A program made the translations under genes and the position numbers. 8,431 bases of DNA, taken from positions 1-8,431 of the forward strand of contig VXXH01000643.1 in NCBI GenBank assembly GCA_009835515.1. The letters are read 5' to 3'. A model generated the notes under the pieces. The model made no database searches, had not been told where the DNA came from, and worked only from the letters and a program-made list of their open reading frames with translations. Below are positions 6,396-8,431 of the stretch, one piece after another. This stretch comes from Candidatus Poribacteria bacterium (GTDB taxonomy: Bacteria; Poribacteria; WGA-4E; WGA-3G). Position 1 is the stretch's first letter. Each line of letters starts with the position of its first letter.

Positions 6396-6536
6396 AATAG
6401 TTGTCAGTCGTCAGTTGTCGGTTATCAGTGAAGAAGTCTCCTAACAATTCATCGCTACTTGGAGTATCTCAAGTTTAGGTAGATTGTTGCAAGCTGCTCT
6501 TAACCGACAACTGATAGCCGATGACTGATAGCCATT
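6396..6536. repeat. Heptamer-armed inverted-repeat element, copy C
   Basis: The left arm (6396-6433) is AATAGTTG plus heptamers TCAGTCG, TCAGTTG, TCGGTTA, TCAGTGA and AG. The right arm (6499-6536), read on the opposite strand, is AATGGCTA plus TCAGTCA, TCGGCTA, TCAGTTG, TCGGTTA and AG. They match at 27 of 38 positions, and 10 of the 11 differences are transitions. The 65-base core has nested pairing: AACAAT (6443-6448) with ATTGTT (6483-6488), and inside it ACTTG (6457-6461) with CAAGT (6470-6474). The right arm ends on the first base of the hemB stop triplet (6536-6538). Confidence 0.85.
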
Positions 6537-7513
6537 TAGTATTTTAACCAATCCACAACCGACTTCGCAAAATAGGTTAAAATCATATCTGCGCCTGCGC
6601 GCTTGATGCTTGTTAAAAGTTCCAATGCGACCCGCTCTTCATCGATCCAACCGTTCTGCGCTGCTGCTTTAACCATCGCATATTCTCCGCTGACGTTATA
6701 GGCAGCGACAGGCACCTGAAATTCTGTTTTGACGCGATGGATAACATCCAGATAAGAGAGCGCGGGCTTGACCATGAGAATGTCGGCACCTTCCTGAATA
6801 TCCAATGCGACTTCGCGGAGTGCTTCCTCTGCATTCGCCGGGTCCATCTGATAGGCGCGGCGGTCCCCAAATTGCGGTGCGGATTCCGCGGCTTCGCGAA
6901 AGGGACCGTAAAATGCGGATGCATATTTAGCAGCATACGCCATAATAGGTATATTCTGATACCCGTTTTCGTCCAATGCTTCTCGAATTGCGCCGACGCG
7001 ACCGTCCATCATATCTGAGGGAGCAATGACATCGGCCCCAGCACGGGCATGTGAGAGACTCTCTTTAACGAGCAGCTCCAGCGTCGGGTCGTTTTGCACT
7101 TCGTTATCTTCAATGACACCACAATGCCCGTGGTCAGTGTATTCGCAGAGACAGACATCTGTCATCACAAGCAGGTCAGGCACGGCATCTTTGATTGCTC
7201 GGACTGATAGTTGAATGATACCGTCATCGGCATAAGCCTCAGTGCCGAGCGGGTCTTTCGCCGCTGGGATGCCGAACAGAATTGTGCCGGGAATTCCGAG
7301 CGCAGCGAGTTCCTTTGCGGCAGGGACGAGCCTGTCAACCGAGTATTGATAGCATCCGGGCATCGCAGAAATTTCGGTTGCGGTATTATGCCCATGAACA
7401 ACGAACATCGGATAAATGAGGTCGTTGACAGAAAGTGCTGTTTCTCGGACAAGCCGCCGCAGGTTTTCATTTGCCCGAAGTCGTCTCGGTCGATAGATAG
7501 GGAAGGTGCTCAT
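6536..7513 (-). CDS. hemB: Porphobilinogen synthase (delta-aminolevulinic acid dehydratase), zinc type
   Basis: HemB condenses two 5-aminolevulinate molecules into porphobilinogen. The 325 residues match the family length throughout. The metal site [14 protein letters not shown] (119-132) contains three cysteines (121, 123, 131), which marks the zinc-dependent class rather than the Asp-rich, magnesium-dependent class of cyanobacteria and plants. The two active-site lysines are Lys196 in [14 protein letters not shown] and Lys249 in [10 protein letters not shown]. The start at 7513 overlaps the previous gene's stop by ATGA (7510-7513), and GGAGG (7518-7522) lies four bases upstream inside that gene, so translation is probably coupled. 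The zinc-type site is evidence against a cyanobacterial host. Repeat element 6396-6536 begins at its stop codon. Confidence 0.97.
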   Translation of the reverse strand: MSTFPIYRPRRLRANENLRRLVRETALSVNDLIYPMFVVHGHNTATEISAMPGCYQYSVDRLVPAAKELAALGIPGTILFGIPAAKDPLGTEAYADDGIIQLSVRAIKDAVPDLLVMTDVCLCEYTDHGHCGVIEDNEVQNDPTLELLVKESLSHARAGADVIAPSDMMDGRVGAIREALDENGYQNIPIMAYAAKYASAFYGPFREAAESAPQFGDRRAYQMDPANAEEALREVALDIQEGADILMVKPALSYLDVIHRVKTEFQVPVAAYNVSGEYAMVKAAAQNGWIDEERVALELLTSIKRAGADMILTYFAKSVVDWLKY

Positions 7514-8424
7514 TCTGCCTCCGAAGGCGAACCTTTGATTTCGTAGTTCGTTAGTTCAAGGGTTCTTTCACCGTCGGGTTCCAATCCGAGCTGCTCCTTG
7601 GCTTCGTCTGCTTCTGGATGCTCGTGTCTGAATTTGACGATACCGATGTTAGGTGCCAACCAGATCGTTGTAACAGTGGTGGCTTCTCGTTCTTCAGGTG
7701 CTTCTGGTTCGACACCGGGTACAGACACAGTCACCTGCACAGTTTCGTCCGTCTGGTATTCAATTATCAAGCAGTCCTCAAACGTGCCAGCAGGCGTTTC
7801 GACGGTTTCTGTGCCAGTGACCACGCCAGTCTCAACGATAGTGCTATGGGTTTTGATAGTCGGCGCACCGCCCGGTATCTCCATAGGTGCCCCTTGGATA
7901 TCCATTGTAAGGGTGAGGCCGACGTTTAACTCCAATGCAGTCCATTCTTCATTGTATGTAGCAGGTGTCGGTAGTAGATAGAAGTAATCCGCCGATTCCA
8001 CCTCAATATCGTAGCTCAAATCAAGGGAGACCGCTGCGCCTTCAGGTGCCCCACCGAGCATCTGTTCACGTAGTATAGGAAGCACTTCTTCCATCTCTTG
8101 CGCCGTGTGTGCTTTAAGTCCGTTTTCAATTTCAGCACCGACAAAATACGCGACCCAGTCGTCCCCGACCTGATAAAAATAGGGGTGAATGTAATGTTCA
8201 AAGTCCGCCCAGTCTTCCAAGGGCGGATCATAACTGAAAGCGCGGTAGGTTTCGCCATCAATATCTTCAGGCACTATAGCGTAGCGCGTTAATTCATTCC
8301 CATCTTGGTCTTCATAGGTCCAGTAGCTGCCGGCTGTATCTGGAAAGTAGTAGTTTGCCCATTCATTTCCGACTGACATCGTGCTTAAACCGAAAATGAG
8401 TAAAAGCAGAAGAATAGGCTGCAT
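7510..8424 (-). CDS. Predicted secreted protein of unknown function, coupled to hemB
   Basis: I cannot name this 304-residue protein. Residues 2-18 form a signal-peptide-like hydrophobic stretch ([12 protein letters not shown]), with likely cleavage near 18-20 and no lipobox cysteine. The mature part opens with [18 protein letters not shown] (25-42), a pattern seen at the start of secreted beta-rich proteins, and later has [14 protein letters not shown] (210-223) and [11 protein letters not shown] (255-265), which recall the PAGTF / APGVGLVK motifs of uncharacterised exported proteins related in style to DUF3108. It is rich in Asp and Glu, so strongly acidic. The stop overlaps the hemB ATG by four bases. 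The start is uncertain: two in-frame lysine codons precede the ATG at 8424 and the frame is still open at the window end. A signal peptide usually has such lysines after its Met, so the true start may lie outside. Confidence 0.8.
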   Translation of the reverse strand: MQPILLLLLIFGLSTMSVGNEWANYYFPDTAGSYWTYEDQDGNELTRYAIVPEDIDGETYRAFSYDPPLEDWADFEHYIHPYFYQVGDDWVAYFVGAEIENGLKAHTAQEMEEVLPILREQMLGGAPEGAAVSLDLSYDIEVESADYFYLLPTPATYNEEWTALELNVGLTLTMDIQGAPMEIPGGAPTIKTHSTIVETGVVTGTETVETPAGTFEDCLIIEYQTDETVQVTVSVPGVEPEAPEEREATTVTTIWLAPNIGIVKFRHEHPEADEAKEQLGLEPDGERTLELTNYEIKGSPSEAE

Positions 8425-8431
8425 CTTTTTC

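Noticed and set aside
3861..6536. The repeat tracts as a CRISPR array
   Set aside because: Repeats are 7 bases, contiguous and in inverted arms with no regular unique spacers, and no cas genes are present.

Overview
The window is a compact chromosomal stretch in which every recognisable gene lies on the minus strand, so transcription runs from right to left. It is a tetrapyrrole (heme/siroheme) biosynthesis cluster. In transcription order it holds a secreted protein of unknown function (7510-8424), hemB (6536-7513), hemL (5088-6374), a long-chain polyprenyl diphosphate synthase (3966-4949), a SirC/Met8-type protein with a degenerate second copy of its own domain (2685-3857), a Uma2-family nuclease-like protein (1735-2565), a HemX/CcsA-like membrane protein (838-1680), and the first 236 codons of hemA, cut by the window edge (708 to 1).

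How the genes fit together: HemA reduces glutamyl-tRNA to glutamate-1-semialdehyde, HemL converts that to 5-aminolevulinate, and HemB condenses two aminolevulinates to porphobilinogen. This is the C5 route. The SirC/Met8 protein belongs to the siroheme branch. HemX/CcsA-like proteins are often encoded beside hemA. The prenyl synthase probably makes a quinone side chain and is a respiratory companion to heme. Later steps (hemC, hemD) are not seen; they could lie beyond the left edge, which is inference. A near-perfect sigma70-type promoter sits directly before hemA, with a perfect 14-bp palindrome over its -35 box.

The most unusual feature is a family of three long inverted-repeat elements in three consecutive gene junctions: 6396-6536 (hemB/hemL), 4971-5089 (hemL/prenyl synthase) and 3861-3963 (prenyl synthase/SirC). 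Each has two arms of about 38 bp built from four TCRGYYR heptamers, around a core that differs between copies but contains its own smaller hairpin. The arms run up to, or into, the stop codon of the gene before. The other four junctions lack the element.

Organism: a bacterium with roughly 50 percent GC (by eye), the C5 heme pathway, a zinc-type HemB, a Uma2 protein with a coiled-coil tail, and heptamer-based intergenic repeats. This would fit an uncultured lineage such as Candidatus Poribacteria, or a relative with cyanobacteria-like repeat content. The taxon is a guess, not something the sequence proves. No stretch over 300 bases lacks a gene. No tRNA, rRNA, CRISPR array or transposase was seen.
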